From Aeromonas piscicola (lineage in GTDB: Bacteria; Pseudomonadota; Gammaproteobacteria; Enterobacterales; Aeromonadaceae): 64,000 nucleotides of DNA. Of the stretch, positions 51,737 through 60,637 are shown in pieces; the stretch's first letter is position 1, and each line of letters starts with the position of its first letter. The translations under genes were made by a program, and so were the position numbers. The notes beneath the pieces were generated by a model. The model was not told where the DNA came from. It did no database searches and saw nothing but the letters and a program-made list of their open reading frames with translations. The stretch spans positions 1,765-65,764 of the forward strand of contig NZ_CDBL01000081.1 of assembly GCF_000820005.1 (NCBI RefSeq). The letters run 5' to 3'.

Positions 51737-52575
51737 ACGCCGCCGTCGATACCAGCCAGGCCGTTCCTCATGGTCTGGTGCCGGGCCTCACCAATGAGCA
51801 ATACCACTCAGGTGATGGCGTCAGCAAATCCCAGCTGGATGACGTGGCGGAGAGCGGGGCCACCTACATCTGGCGCAAAAGCGCGCCGGTTGATGAGGAA
51901 AAGCTCAAACCGCTGGATATGGGTACCGCCCTGCACTGCCTGCTGCTGGAGCCGGAAGAGTTCAAGGATCGATTCATCATCGCCCCTGAATTCAACCGCC
52001 GCACCAACGCCGGCAAGGAAGAAGAGAAGGAGTTTTTGGCCAACTGCGCCGAGCTGGGCAAGACCATCATCTCATTCGAGGACGACCGCAAATTGCAGCT
52101 GATGCGCGAAAGCGTGTTCGCCCACCCAGACGCCCGCTGGCTGCTGGAGCAGGACGGCATCTGCGAGGGGTCGCTCTACTGGACTGACAGAGAGACAGAG
52201 GAGCTCTGCCGGTGCCGGCCAGACAAGATGCTCACCAACCTCCCCATCCTCGCCGACGTGAAGAAGGTGGATGACATGGCCCGCTTTGAGCGCCACGTAG
52301 AGGAGTTCCGCTACCACGTCCAAGACGCCATGTATTCCGATGGCTACCGCGAGATTTACGGCGAGATGCCGGACTTCATATTCCTGGCTGTCAGCTCATC
52401 CATTGAGTGCGGCCGCTACCCGGTGCGTGTTCGCCCGCTGTCGCCTGAGTGGCGCAGTGAGGGATACGAGCTCTATCGCCGCGACCTTCACAAATTCCAC
52501 GAGTGCCGGGTCAACAACGACTGGCACGACATGCAACCACTTATTCAGCCCGCATGGGCAAGGAGACGAGCGTGA
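51733..52575 (+). CDS. RecE/exonuclease VIII-like PD-(D/E)XK nuclease
   Basis: 280 residues with the RecE C-terminal nuclease features: GTALHCLLLEPE (His68), Glu145, the RPD box (162-164) and the metal/catalytic set D175-V-K177 in ILADVKK. By family it degrades the 5' strand of double-stranded DNA ends to load RecT. It is coupled (GTGA) to recT directly downstream. Confidence 0.88.
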   Translation: MNAAVDTSQAVPHGLVPGLTNEQYHSGDGVSKSQLDDVAESGATYIWRKSAPVDEEKLKPLDMGTALHCLLLEPEEFKDRFIIAPEFNRRTNAGKEEEKEFLANCAELGKTIISFEDDRKLQLMRESVFAHPDARWLLEQDGICEGSLYWTDRETEELCRCRPDKMLTNLPILADVKKVDDMARFERHVEEFRYHVQDAMYSDGYREIYGEMPDFIFLAVSSSIECGRYPVRVRPLSPEWRSEGYELYRRDLHKFHECRVNNDWHDMQPLIQPAWARRRA

Positions 52576-53585
52576 GCAACGAAGTTGAAATCCTGCCTGT
52601 AGAGGGAAGCTCAGGCCACTTTTACTCTGTTATTTCCCCTCAACTTCGAAGTCAGGGTATAGAGGCTTTACTGCCGGCCGGTGTCACATTCGAGATGTTT
52701 GCTCGGGCTGCTGCCACGGCCATGTCTCAGAATGACCAACTGGCAAGGGCAGACAGCAAATCTGTAATTCAGTCTCTGATCCGCTGCGCAACCCATGGCC
52801 TGCTTCCTGATGGTCGCGAGGCTGCCATAGTCACCTTCTCAGAAAAGAAAACCCAATCCATAAAAGCCCAATACATCCCGATGGTGGATGGGGTTTTAAA
52901 ACGAGCCAGGCAGAGCGGGCAGGTTGCTGTTATCGCTGCCAAGGCAGTCTTTGAAGGTGACGAGTTCGACTACTGGATGGATGAGAATGGCGAGCACATC
53001 AAATATCGACCAAATCTTACCCATCGCGGAGAGTTCAAACTGGCCTTCGCGTTTGCCAAGCTGAATAGCGGCGAGCTGATCGTGGAAGTGATGATCAAGG
53101 ATGATGTAGAGCGGGTCAGAGCAGCAAGCAAGACTGGCAATAGCGATTACGGCCCTTGGTCTCAGTGGTACGACAGGATGGCGGTAAAGAGCGCCCTGCA
53201 TCGCCTTGCTCGTCGCCTACCGTCTGCATCTGAGCTGATGAACCTTATCGAGTCAGGTGATGAGTTTGACTATGGACGCCAGAAAGAAAAACCGGTGGCA
53301 CAGCCATCAGGAAACCGAACCCTCGACGCCATGCGTGAGCGGCAACTGGTGATTGAGGATGAACCACAGCCCGATCCGCAACAGGAAATGGATGCTGTCG
53401 ATCCGGTTGACTACTCCAACGCCTACGCCGACCACTGCGCCGCCATCGAGGGGGCTGATACCATCGAATCACTCAAGAAGGCTTTTGCGGTAGCGTGGCG
53501 CTGGGCAGCTAGTACCGGCGTGGAAAGCATCATGAATGGCGTCAAGGAGATATACGACGCCCGCAATGACCTTCTCAGTAAATAG
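52572..53585 (+). CDS. recT: RecT-family single-strand annealing protein
   Basis: 337 residues starting at GTG 52572, 6 nt after AAGGAG and overlapping the nuclease stop. The core (about 35-215) shows RecT blocks such as IRCATHGLLPDGREAAIV and YIPMVDGVLKRARQSGQV. It pairs complementary strands during phage recombination. The acidic C-terminal tail (about 240-337) is longer than in E. coli RecT (269) and may carry a separate interaction region. Confidence 0.9.
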   Translation: MSNEVEILPVEGSSGHFYSVISPQLRSQGIEALLPAGVTFEMFARAAATAMSQNDQLARADSKSVIQSLIRCATHGLLPDGREAAIVTFSEKKTQSIKAQYIPMVDGVLKRARQSGQVAVIAAKAVFEGDEFDYWMDENGEHIKYRPNLTHRGEFKLAFAFAKLNSGELIVEVMIKDDVERVRAASKTGNSDYGPWSQWYDRMAVKSALHRLARRLPSASELMNLIESGDEFDYGRQKEKPVAQPSGNRTLDAMRERQLVIEDEPQPDPQQEMDAVDPVDYSNAYADHCAAIEGADTIESLKKAFAVAWRWAASTGVESIMNGVKEIYDARNDLLSK

Positions 53586-53604
53586 CTACCACTTCAACCC
53601 CACC

Positions 53605-53629
53605 AGCCCGCCGACCAGCGGGCTTTTTC
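53605..53629 (+). terminator. Terminator after recT
   Basis: AGCCCGC/GCGGGCT with a 6-nt loop, then five T residues. Confidence 0.85.
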
Positions 53630-53647
53630 AATCTAATAGGAACAATC

Positions 53648-54388
53648 ATGACCGACACTACCGATTTCACCCCGACTATCGACCCCAGCAATACCACCGT
53701 TCAAGCAATGTTCGGAGCAGTCCTGCAGCAGAAAATTCAAAGCGGCGCACTGGAACTGGCGATCGGAAAGTACGCCGACAAGCTGATTGACGACTGCGCC
53801 CAATATGTTCTGCGCAGCTACGGCGATGTGGGCAAAGCAGTAAAAGATGCGCTGACCAAGGCCATCATGCCGCAAATCGACAGCATCGCCGACTTCCCCT
53901 GCTATCACGACTTTGTGACCAAGCGCCTGCGCATGGCAGCGACTGAGTTCTATGACCAGCGCCTGGCCGATGTGTTGGATAAGGAAATTAAGGAAATCAT
54001 GAACGAACTGCCTGAAGAAATCACCTTGTCATGGCTGATCGATGTCGTTCGCAAATCAATCACCCAATACGGAGAGGGTGATCACGTTGATGAGGAGATG
54101 ACGCTCATCATAGAAGAATCCTCCTGTGGGTATCGTCACATCCACATCGGCAAAGAAGCGGGGATGGACAGATACCGCTGCGAATACCAGATCGACATCG
54201 ACAAAGAGGGTCGTATTTACTCCATGAAAATCGATGAGGATGACGTTAAACGCAAGAAGTGCGTTGGCCCATTCTACGGTGCTGAGCGCAAGCTGATGGC
54301 CGCCTACGCCATGAAGGCCAAGGTAACCCTGGATCTGGGAGAATACCCGCACAACTACGACCTCGTTATCGAGAGTTACGACGACTAA
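53648..54388 (+). CDS. Phage protein of 246 residues (hypothetical)
   Basis: Acidic, mostly helical in its first half (DKLIDDCAQYVLRSYGDVGK), with a beta-rich second half (IIEESSCGYRHIHIGKEAGM). It stands between two terminators, so it is a separate insertion in the operon. No family recognised. Confidence 0.65.
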   Translation: MTDTTDFTPTIDPSNTTVQAMFGAVLQQKIQSGALELAIGKYADKLIDDCAQYVLRSYGDVGKAVKDALTKAIMPQIDSIADFPCYHDFVTKRLRMAATEFYDQRLADVLDKEIKEIMNELPEEITLSWLIDVVRKSITQYGEGDHVDEEMTLIIEESSCGYRHIHIGKEAGMDRYRCEYQIDIDKEGRIYSMKIDEDDVKRKKCVGPFYGAERKLMAAYAMKAKVTLDLGEYPHNYDLVIESYDD

Positions 54389-54394
54389 CCGACC

Positions 54395-54420
54395 AAAGCC
54401 CGGCTCTTGCTGGGCTTTCG
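54395..54420 (+). terminator. Terminator after the 246-residue gene
   Basis: aaagccc(g)/(t)gggcttt stem with a short loop and a weak T tail (tcgcttt). Confidence 0.6.
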
Positions 54421-54439
54421 CTTTATAGGACCCCGAATA

Positions 54440-54520
54440 ATGGCCACCGAACTGAACCCCAGCGCGGCGATCAGTCTTGCCCTGAACACTCAGCATGAAC
54501 AGCACCAGGAGGCGGCATGA
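54440..54520 (+). CDS. 26-residue peptide (hypothetical)
   Basis: MATELNPSAAISLALNTQHE... ends in an ATGA overlap with the next gene. The ribosome site is poor (aggacccc). It may only serve to couple translation. Confidence 0.35.
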   Translation: MATELNPSAAISLALNTQHEQHQEAA

Positions 54521-54663
54521 GAGACAAGCTCTACCACCACCGCGGCATGGTTCAAGATCGCAACGCAAAACCGCAACTCCAACAACGCCAGAAAAAACGC
54601 GATGAGATAGAGCGCCGCCAGCTGGCCAACCAACTCGGCATCGACCCCAAGGAGGTGCGCTGA
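54517..54663 (+). CDS. 48-residue basic phage protein (hypothetical)
   Basis: Starts MRDKLYHHRGMVQDRNAKPQ behind aggaggcgg, a strong ribosome site, and is a single basic helix. Its stop shares a base with the next start. Confidence 0.55.
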   Translation: MRDKLYHHRGMVQDRNAKPQLQQRQKKRDEIERRQLANQLGIDPKEVR

Positions 54664-54827
54664 TGGCAGACATTCTCAAGTGCAGGCGATGCCGAAAGGT
54701 TCATGGCCGCTCAGACCTTATTGAGAAGCCCTCTCGTGGCGGATGGGCTCGCGTTCTCTGCTGCCCTAACTGCGGATGCAAAACCTTTACCGAAGTTAAG
54801 GAACAAGGCACCAAGGGGGTTGCATGA
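54663..54827 (+). CDS. 54-residue zinc-ribbon phage protein
   Basis: Two Cys pairs, CRRC near the start and CPNCGC near residue 40, form a zinc ribbon. Starts behind aaggagg and overlaps the methylase gene by ATGA. It resembles small phage zinc-ribbon proteins of unknown role. Confidence 0.6.
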   Translation: MADILKCRRCRKVHGRSDLIEKPSRGGWARVLCCPNCGCKTFTEVKEQGTKGVA

Positions 54828-55408
54828 ACATCGACATCCATAGCACCAGCCGCAAGTACCGAGTGATCTACGCTGACCCTGCGTGGCAATTCAAGTCGAA
54901 GAAGTCGGGCGGTTCGATGAAAAGCGGGGCCGCACAGGTGTACAGCGTCACCTCGATAGATGACATGAAGGCTCTGCCTGTGGCAAGGCTGGCAGACGAT
55001 AACTGCATGTTGATTATGTGGTGGGTCGGCAGCATGCCACAAGAGGCTATTGACCTGTGCCAAGCCTGGGGGTTCCGAGCCATGACCATGACCGGATTTG
55101 TGTGGGAGAAGCGCACCACGAAGGACAAGCCCCACTTCGGTATGGGGTGGGCCACGCGGGCTGGTGCAGAGTGCGCCCTGATTGGCATCAAGGGCAAGGT
55201 TAGCAGCCTAGTCGTGGACAAGGCTGTGCGCTCGGTAATTCGCGCCAAGGTGGGTCGCCATAGCGAGAAGCCGAACGAGTTCTGCGAAGCCATAGAAAAA
55301 CTGTGCGGCGATGTACCGCGCATTGAGCTTTTTGCTCGCCAAGCGGCCCTCGGATGGGACTACTGGGGCAACGAAGCACCATCACAGCCAGCACAATCTG
55401 CCGCCTGA
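54824..55408 (+). CDS. MT-A70-family adenine-N6 DNA methyltransferase
   Basis: 194 residues with the catalytic DPAW (18-21, the DPPW-type motif), the block YSVTSIDDMKALPV, and the end RIELFARQAALGWDYWGNE. Phage members methylate adenine in DNA, probably to evade host restriction. No partner restriction gene is present, so it is an orphan enzyme. Confidence 0.86.
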   Translation: MNIDIHSTSRKYRVIYADPAWQFKSKKSGGSMKSGAAQVYSVTSIDDMKALPVARLADDNCMLIMWWVGSMPQEAIDLCQAWGFRAMTMTGFVWEKRTTKDKPHFGMGWATRAGAECALIGIKGKVSSLVVDKAVRSVIRAKVGRHSEKPNEFCEAIEKLCGDVPRIELFARQAALGWDYWGNEAPSQPAQSAA

Positions 55409-55505
55409 TATCTCCACCTAATTAACACCAATCTCTCACCACAAAGAAACAGTGGACAGCCACGCTGGGGCTTTGTGCTGCCAATTCTTCACGAGGATAG
55501 ACACC

Positions 55506-56417
55506 ATGTGGTTTAAAAACCTTCAAGTTTACCGTTTCACCCGCCCGTTTGATCTGACCGTTGAGCAGCTGGAAAGCCAGCTCGAATCCCTCGCCTTCAC
55601 CCCATGCGGCAGCCAGGGCATGTCCCGTTTCGGCTGGACTCGCCCACTCGGAAAATTCGGCAGCACCCTGACTCATGCCGCCGCCGGCCACATCCTCATC
55701 TGCGCCCGCAAGGAGCAGAAGATGCTGCCCAGCGCGGTGGTCAAGGAACAGCTGGCCGAAAAGGTAGAAGCGATCGAATTCGAGCAGGGCCGAGCCCTCA
55801 AGAAGAAAGAGAAGGAGGCGCTGAAAGAGGAGCTGCTGCACACCCTGCTGCCCCGGGCGTTCAGCCGCACCGCCAACACCTACGCATGGATCAACCCGGC
55901 CGACGGCCTGCTGATAGTCGATGCCTCCAGCACCAAGAAGGCTGAGGACGTGCTGGCCCTGCTGCGCGAGTCCATCGGCAGCCTGCCGGTGGTTCCGGTG
56001 GCACTCAAGAACCCGCCCGAGATCACCATGACCGAGTGGCTGCAGGAGGGCAACCTGCCGGCCGCCTTCACTCTGGAGGATGAATCCGAGCTGCGCAGCG
56101 CCATGGAGCACGGCGGGATCGCCCGCTTCAAGCAGCAGGATCTGATGACCGATGAGGTGAAAAACCACCTCGCCAACGACAAGCTGGTCACCAAGCTGGC
56201 CCTCTGCTGGGGTGAGCGCCTCAGCTTCGTGCTGGGTGATGACCTCTCCATCAAGCGTCTGAAGTTCAGCGAGGACATGCGCGAGCAGAACGACGACATC
56301 GCCAGCGAGGATCCGGCAGCCCGCATGGACGCCGATTTTGCCCTGGTGACCGGCGAGCTGTCCCAGTTCATCCCGACCCTGTTTGCCGCCCTGGGCGGCG
56401 AGGAGGCACCACTATGA
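55506..56417 (+). CDS. rdgC: RdgC-like recombination-associated protein
   Basis: 303 residues matching chromosomal RdgC from its start (MWFKNLQVYRFTRPFDLT) to its end. RdgC forms a DNA-encircling ring that binds double-stranded DNA and restrains RecA. A phage copy beside RecE/RecT genes may modulate which recombination route is used. The start at 55506 was chosen by family similarity. Confidence 0.92.
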   Translation: MWFKNLQVYRFTRPFDLTVEQLESQLESLAFTPCGSQGMSRFGWTRPLGKFGSTLTHAAAGHILICARKEQKMLPSAVVKEQLAEKVEAIEFEQGRALKKKEKEALKEELLHTLLPRAFSRTANTYAWINPADGLLIVDASSTKKAEDVLALLRESIGSLPVVPVALKNPPEITMTEWLQEGNLPAAFTLEDESELRSAMEHGGIARFKQQDLMTDEVKNHLANDKLVTKLALCWGERLSFVLGDDLSIKRLKFSEDMREQNDDIASEDPAARMDADFALVTGELSQFIPTLFAALGGEEAPL

Positions 56418-56929
56418 CCAGTTTCTACAAAACCACCGATGCCAGCGTGCTGGCAGCCCACGCCACCTTTGAAGCTGCAAAGGATGCCCTGATCGAGAAA
56501 GCCAATGCGCTGGGCAAAGAGTTTGATGGCAAGCCGAAATTCTGCAGCGATGTAACCCGCTTCAAGTGCGCGCACCTGGTGCTGAACAACTACTCCCAGC
56601 GTGAAGATAAAGAGCTCTGGACCAAGCCTGACCAGAACTACCTGTCATCCCCACGCCGAGGGAAGGTGAAGGGAAAGACCAAGGAGCAAAAGGAACTGCA
56701 GGATCGCTACTGGGAAATGTTTCCGGAGTCAGTGGAAGCGGATCCGCTTTACAAGTCCATGGGGCTGAACTGGGGAGAGCTGCTGTTTGGCGGCGGCTTC
56801 ACCATGTTTGCCCACGATGGCGCGATATACCTGCGCACCGGCGCCAAGGTCGGCCCGATGATGACCGAGATCCTGGGCAGCGAATTCAACGCTGCTGAGC
56901 AGAACCTGAGACAGGAGAAGGCAGCATGA
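56414..56929 (+). CDS. Phage protein after rdgC, 171 residues (hypothetical)
   Basis: Starts MTSFYKTTDASVLAAHATFE with ATGA overlap with rdgC. The C-terminal part has a beta-glycine pattern (GELLFGGGFTMFAHDGAIYL). Possibly a partner of RdgC by coupling; no family assigned. Confidence 0.65.
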   Translation: MTSFYKTTDASVLAAHATFEAAKDALIEKANALGKEFDGKPKFCSDVTRFKCAHLVLNNYSQREDKELWTKPDQNYLSSPRRGKVKGKTKEQKELQDRYWEMFPESVEADPLYKSMGLNWGELLFGGGFTMFAHDGAIYLRTGAKVGPMMTEILGSEFNAAEQNLRQEKAA

Positions 56930-57477
56930 AGCTAGACAACCTCATCTATTTGCTCGACACCATTGCCAGTACAGAGGCTGGAGATATCGATAACGATGCC
57001 TTTGATGTGCTTTGGGAAGATGAGCGTGGTCTCGAAGGCTGGACTGAAGAGTCCATCACCGCAGTAGCTCAACAGGCCGCTTTAACTCTGACAGCGCAGG
57101 CTGGACGGATACGTGCTCTGCGTTCGCTGGTACAGCGTATGGCAACCAACCTCACCCAGGCAGGAGAGGTAGCAGAGGCTGACTCCATGAATCCCATCAA
57201 GGCGTGGCTGGCGGATGCTGACAACGCCTTGCAGGAGTTCACCACCAACTTGCCATCAGCAGAATTCCTCTGCGTGGCAGAGCAACTGATCGACATCCAC
57301 CCGTTCCTCTATGTCGAGCTGAGCCGCACCAGAACCACAGACTGGATGGCGTGGCTGCGCACCAAGTCAAAAGAGAGCGAAGGCGTGCTGCTGGCAAGCG
57401 GGCAAGGCACAACTCCTGACGAAGCATGCAGATTCGCTTTGGCACAACTGAAAGAGAAGAAGGAAGGTGCAGCATGA
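56926..57477 (+). CDS. Phage protein, 183 residues (hypothetical)
   Basis: A helical N-terminal two thirds, then a strand-helix end with 'ASGQGTTPDEACRFALAQL', a pattern seen in several small phage proteins. Overlaps both neighbours by ATGA. Confidence 0.62.
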   Translation: MKLDNLIYLLDTIASTEAGDIDNDAFDVLWEDERGLEGWTEESITAVAQQAALTLTAQAGRIRALRSLVQRMATNLTQAGEVAEADSMNPIKAWLADADNALQEFTTNLPSAEFLCVAEQLIDIHPFLYVELSRTRTTDWMAWLRTKSKESEGVLLASGQGTTPDEACRFALAQLKEKKEGAA

Positions 57478-57890
57478 GCGAATACACCAAGGGCCTGCTG
57501 CGAGTTGGGAAGGGGCACGCAGTTGTGGCAGATCACCCTGTACCTGAAATGAGCGGCAGCGATGCGCTCGATTACTACGGCGGCCACATGGTCGCCGAGT
57601 CCGTCACTGCAGCTAACGCCCGCCGCATCATCGCCTGCTGGAACGCCTGCATCGGGCTTTCCACCGACGACTTGGAGAAAAATGGGCTGGCATCAGCTTT
57701 TGGTAACCAACTGCTGCTGGCAGATCAAAAGATCAACACCCTACTTGAGGCGCTGAATGGCGTTATGGGTGTGATGAACAACAGCGAAGGCGTGGTCGGC
57801 TGGCACAGGAACGGCGATATCGCCACCTGGGGCGAGGTTCTGCCGGAAGTGGCCGCAGCCCTCGAATTTGCGGAAGGAGAGCAATCGTGA
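57474..57890 (+). CDS. Phage protein, 138 residues (hypothetical)
   Basis: Starts MSEYTKGLLRVGKGHAVVAD; the segment VTAANARRIIACWNACIGLS is common in phage early proteins that end in 'ARRIVACWNAC', a recurrent but uncharacterised motif. Coupled on both sides. Confidence 0.65.
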   Translation: MSEYTKGLLRVGKGHAVVADHPVPEMSGSDALDYYGGHMVAESVTAANARRIIACWNACIGLSTDDLEKNGLASAFGNQLLLADQKINTLLEALNGVMGVMNNSEGVVGWHRNGDIATWGEVLPEVAAALEFAEGEQS

Positions 57891-58669
57891 AGCGATACGA
57901 CCTTGAGCTGACCGCCACAGGGCCGGTCATGGAAGAACGACAGGAGGGGTGTTTTGTCCCATTTTCCGAAATTAGCGGACTGGCCGATACAGTCGTAAGG
58001 ATGGGCGATCGCTGTACGTTGCTGTCAGACCTGTTGCGGGAACTGCGAGACGGCATTGAGGGAGAATGGTGCTTCCCAGGTGATCTGGCCGAGCGCATCG
58101 ACGCCGCCCTGGCCGGCAAGCTGCCGGAGCATGCTGTGTCAGTAACCGAAACCATCCGCACCGCACCGGAGCGCATCTGGTTGCAGGTCGGCGATCAGGA
58201 GCACTACCACAGCGAACCATTCCCGCGCGATACCAGCGAGGTGAGCTGGTGCGCCGACTCCGTGGTTGGCTGCGAGGTTCAGTATGTGCGGGCGGATTTG
58301 ATGGAAAGCGTGCCGGAAGGTTGGCATGTCGTGCCAGAAGACCCTACTTATGATATGCGATGGGCTGGGGCAGCTGTCCAGGTAAAGACGCATCAGAGTG
58401 AGGTAGAGTGGATGGGCGACATATGGCGCGCCATGATTTCCTTCGCCCCGAGGTGGGATATCCAGAAATGGCATGAGCCAATCAGATACGAAGTGCCGGA
58501 AGGTTGGAGGATGGTTCCAGTTGAAGTTGTAACTCCAACACTTAGCTGGCCGATAGAGGTGGGTGTCTCTGCTTTTAGTAAAGCGGAGAAAGCGGGGTGT
58601 AGCCTTGAAGACTGCGTTCAGGATTCCCTCAGCGCCATGCTCGCCGCCGCCCCCAAGCCGGAGGGTTAA
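57887..58669 (+). CDS. Phage protein, 260 residues (hypothetical, modular)
   Basis: Starts at GTG 57887. Contains two copies of a VPEGW module (SVPEGWHVVPEDPTYDM and EVPEGWRMVPVEVVTP) and ends in SAMLAAAPKPEG, a tail shared by many phage early proteins. It looks like a mosaic of repeated short modules. Function unknown. Confidence 0.65.
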   Translation: MKRYDLELTATGPVMEERQEGCFVPFSEISGLADTVVRMGDRCTLLSDLLRELRDGIEGEWCFPGDLAERIDAALAGKLPEHAVSVTETIRTAPERIWLQVGDQEHYHSEPFPRDTSEVSWCADSVVGCEVQYVRADLMESVPEGWHVVPEDPTYDMRWAGAAVQVKTHQSEVEWMGDIWRAMISFAPRWDIQKWHEPIRYEVPEGWRMVPVEVVTPTLSWPIEVGVSAFSKAEKAGCSLEDCVQDSLSAMLAAAPKPEG

Positions 58670-58671
58670 TC

Positions 58672-58899
58672 ATGACCCACCGCTACTACGAGCAGGACTT
58701 CAGCCCATGGTGGTTCCTGCTCGCTCCAATCGCATGGGTGATTCTCCTAACGCTGGCCTTCGGGCCAGTTTTGTTTGGTGGCCACTATGAGCCAAAGGTG
58801 CGCCACCCGGTGCGAGTTCCAATGGACATTCCCATCTGCTACCAGGTGGATGGTCTTCCGGACGGGTACTGCGACCAAGTTATCGCAGGTCGGAAATAG
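58672..58899 (+). CDS. Small membrane phage protein, 75 residues
   Basis: One transmembrane helix (WWFLLAPIAWVILLTLAFG) and a C-terminal domain with two cysteines (PICYQ, GYCDQ), probably outside the cytoplasm. Starts 2 nt after the previous stop. Confidence 0.6.
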   Translation: MTHRYYEQDFSPWWFLLAPIAWVILLTLAFGPVLFGGHYEPKVRHPVRVPMDIPICYQVDGLPDGYCDQVIAGRK

Positions 58900-58915
58900 C
58901 CCAGCCATATCAGTT

Positions 58916-58937
58916 ATGCCCCGGCCAGCCTGGGGTT
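58916..58937 (+). terminator. Terminator within the early operon
   Basis: CCCC/GGGG stem around ggccagcct, followed by five T residues. Confidence 0.6.
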
Positions 58938-58956
58938 TTTATTTCAAGGACTTACC

Positions 58957-59262
58957 ATGGCAAAAATCTACATCGCAGGCCCAATGAAGGGCTTGCCCAA
59001 CTTCAACCGCGACGCTTTCAATCAGGAAGCGCAGCGCCTGCTTGGCCTGGGGCATGTGGCACTCAACCCAGCAATCCTACCGGACGGCCTTGAGCAGCAT
59101 GAGTACATGGCAATCTGCATCGAAATGGTCAAGATGGCCGATCAGCTGGTGATGCTTCCTCACTGGGAGCGAAGTGCTGGAGCCACCGCAGAGCACGCTC
59201 TGGCCATCAAGCTCGGCAAGCCGGTGATCCTGACCTCAATACAACATGGGGACGCTGCATGA
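58957..59262 (+). CDS. DUF4406-type (nucleoside deoxyribosyltransferase-like) protein
   Basis: 101 residues with the Rossmann-like start KIYIAGPMKGLPNFNRDAFN and the block MADQLVMLPHWERSAGATAE, both typical of DUF4406 and 2-deoxyribosyltransferase relatives. A nucleotide-metabolism role is inferred from the fold only. Confidence 0.75.
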   Translation: MAKIYIAGPMKGLPNFNRDAFNQEAQRLLGLGHVALNPAILPDGLEQHEYMAICIEMVKMADQLVMLPHWERSAGATAEHALAIKLGKPVILTSIQHGDAA

Positions 59263-59345
59263 CCAAACAACAGGCAGCCGGGATCGCAATCCTGGCGCTC
59301 AACATCTTGGCCGTCATAGTGGCGGTAACTGCTATCGGGGGATGA
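59259..59345 (+). CDS. 28-residue membrane peptide (hypothetical)
   Basis: A single hydrophobic helix (AAGIAILALNILAVIVAVTA) with ATGA overlap to the gene before and 1 nt to the next. Too short for family assignment, but the coupling and composition suggest it is made. Confidence 0.45.
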   Translation: MTKQQAAGIAILALNILAVIVAVTAIGG

Positions 59346-59346
59346 T

Positions 59347-60105
59347 ATGGAAGACGATTTGACATGGCTGGTGCGCGAGACTAGGGGGGAGTGGTTGGAC
59401 GGCGACACCGGAATCGCAAGATCAGGCAACATGGCGCTCTCAGCAGAGCACTATGTGCAGGTTGATGATGGCTGTCGCTGGTTCACCAAGGAGGAGTACC
59501 TGGCCCGCCGCTCCGAGCTGCAGAACAAGCCGGTCACAGTGACCAACGAGACCGTGCCGATGGACAAGCCTGTAGCTGTGGCCGGAACAGGCAATGCTTC
59601 CGCAGCCGAGTCATCCGTCACTGCCTGCCTGACCGAGGGAACTGAAAATACCGAAGACATGATAGAGCGTATCTACTGGGAGTTTGACTCGGTTAGAGCC
59701 AAGAAGTTGAACCCTGAACGAGACATCTTCAAGCGCTTCGTGCGTAGTGCCATGATGCATATTGGCCCAGCAGAAAAGCTGCTCAGGCTACTCACAACGA
59801 GTCCAGACAACTTTACCGCCGAAGATCTCGCCGATCTGCACCAGCTCTGCGACACCGAGCTCACTAAGCGTGACGCTGCTGTGTGTGGCGGGCAGAAGTA
59901 CCTGGACGCTCACTGGTTCGAGCGCGGGGAGCTGCCGCCAGTGGGGACGCAGTGTGAGGCCATATCAGAACCTGATATGGATTGGTTGGAAGTTGAGGTT
60001 ATTGCTCACAGAGATGGTTTTGCCATCGTCTGGTGTAGCGATGAGAAATGTGGCGCCAATTGCGATGACCCGAAGCACTTCCGCCCAATCCGCACCGAGC
60101 GCTAG
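59347..60105 (+). CDS. Phage protein, 252 residues (hypothetical)
   Basis: Mosaic: an N-terminal module ending FTKEEYLARRSELQNKP, a middle helical part and a C-terminal module (ELPPVGTQCEAISEPDMDWL) of the kind found in many phage early proteins. Function unknown. Confidence 0.65.
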   Translation: MEDDLTWLVRETRGEWLDGDTGIARSGNMALSAEHYVQVDDGCRWFTKEEYLARRSELQNKPVTVTNETVPMDKPVAVAGTGNASAAESSVTACLTEGTENTEDMIERIYWEFDSVRAKKLNPERDIFKRFVRSAMMHIGPAEKLLRLLTTSPDNFTAEDLADLHQLCDTELTKRDAAVCGGQKYLDAHWFERGELPPVGTQCEAISEPDMDWLEVEVIAHRDGFAIVWCSDEKCGANCDDPKHFRPIRTER

Positions 60106-60120
60106 AAGGCGATCGAAGAG

Positions 60121-60219
60121 ATGATGGGCAGTGTTATGGCAGTGATAAATCGTGGTCTGCAGCGTCGCCTTTGTGAAGACCTCTATGACGCAGGCTACCG
60201 CAAGCAGGAGGGTGTATGA
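60121..60219 (+). CDS. 32-residue phage peptide (hypothetical)
   Basis: MMGSVMAVINRGLQRRLCED... ends with ATGA overlap to the next gene. Weak ribosome site (gaagag). Confidence 0.4.
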   Translation: MMGSVMAVINRGLQRRLCEDLYDAGYRKQEGV

Positions 60220-60635
60220 GCAATATGGTAGAGGTGAAAACTGCCGAGCTGGTTGGACCGGCGTTGGATTGGGCGGTGGCTAACGTAGAGGCGATGCCAG
60301 TGAAGCATGACCCAATGGGATTTGGCCGCACGGAAAATGGCGGATTCTGGGTGTGGGGGGATTCGATATCCGGCCCGATGCTGAAGATCGGATCTGCAAG
60401 CAAGCTAGGTTATAGCCCGTCCACTAACTGGGAGCTGGGCGGCCCGCTGAGAGACAAGTACGACGTGGGCATTGAGCCTGGAGTGCCAGATGGCCTTCCC
60501 TACGCATATGTGCCTGGCCGAGAAATTGATGGCTCTCGCGGGGAAACCGCACTAATCGCCCTCTGTCGCGCCATTGTAGCCGCGAAGCTGGGCGACGTGG
60601 TGCAGGTGCCGGCTGAGCTGGCTGGGGAGGTTTGA
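60216..60635 (+). CDS. DUF2591-family phage protein
   Basis: 139 residues with the family start VKTAELVGPALDWAVANVEA, the middle YSPSTNWELGGPLRDKY and the end ETALIALCRAIVAAKLGD. The family is common in phage early regions and has no known activity. Confidence 0.82.
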   Translation: MSNMVEVKTAELVGPALDWAVANVEAMPVKHDPMGFGRTENGGFWVWGDSISGPMLKIGSASKLGYSPSTNWELGGPLRDKYDVGIEPGVPDGLPYAYVPGREIDGSRGETALIALCRAIVAAKLGDVVQVPAELAGEV

Positions 60636-60637
60636 AC

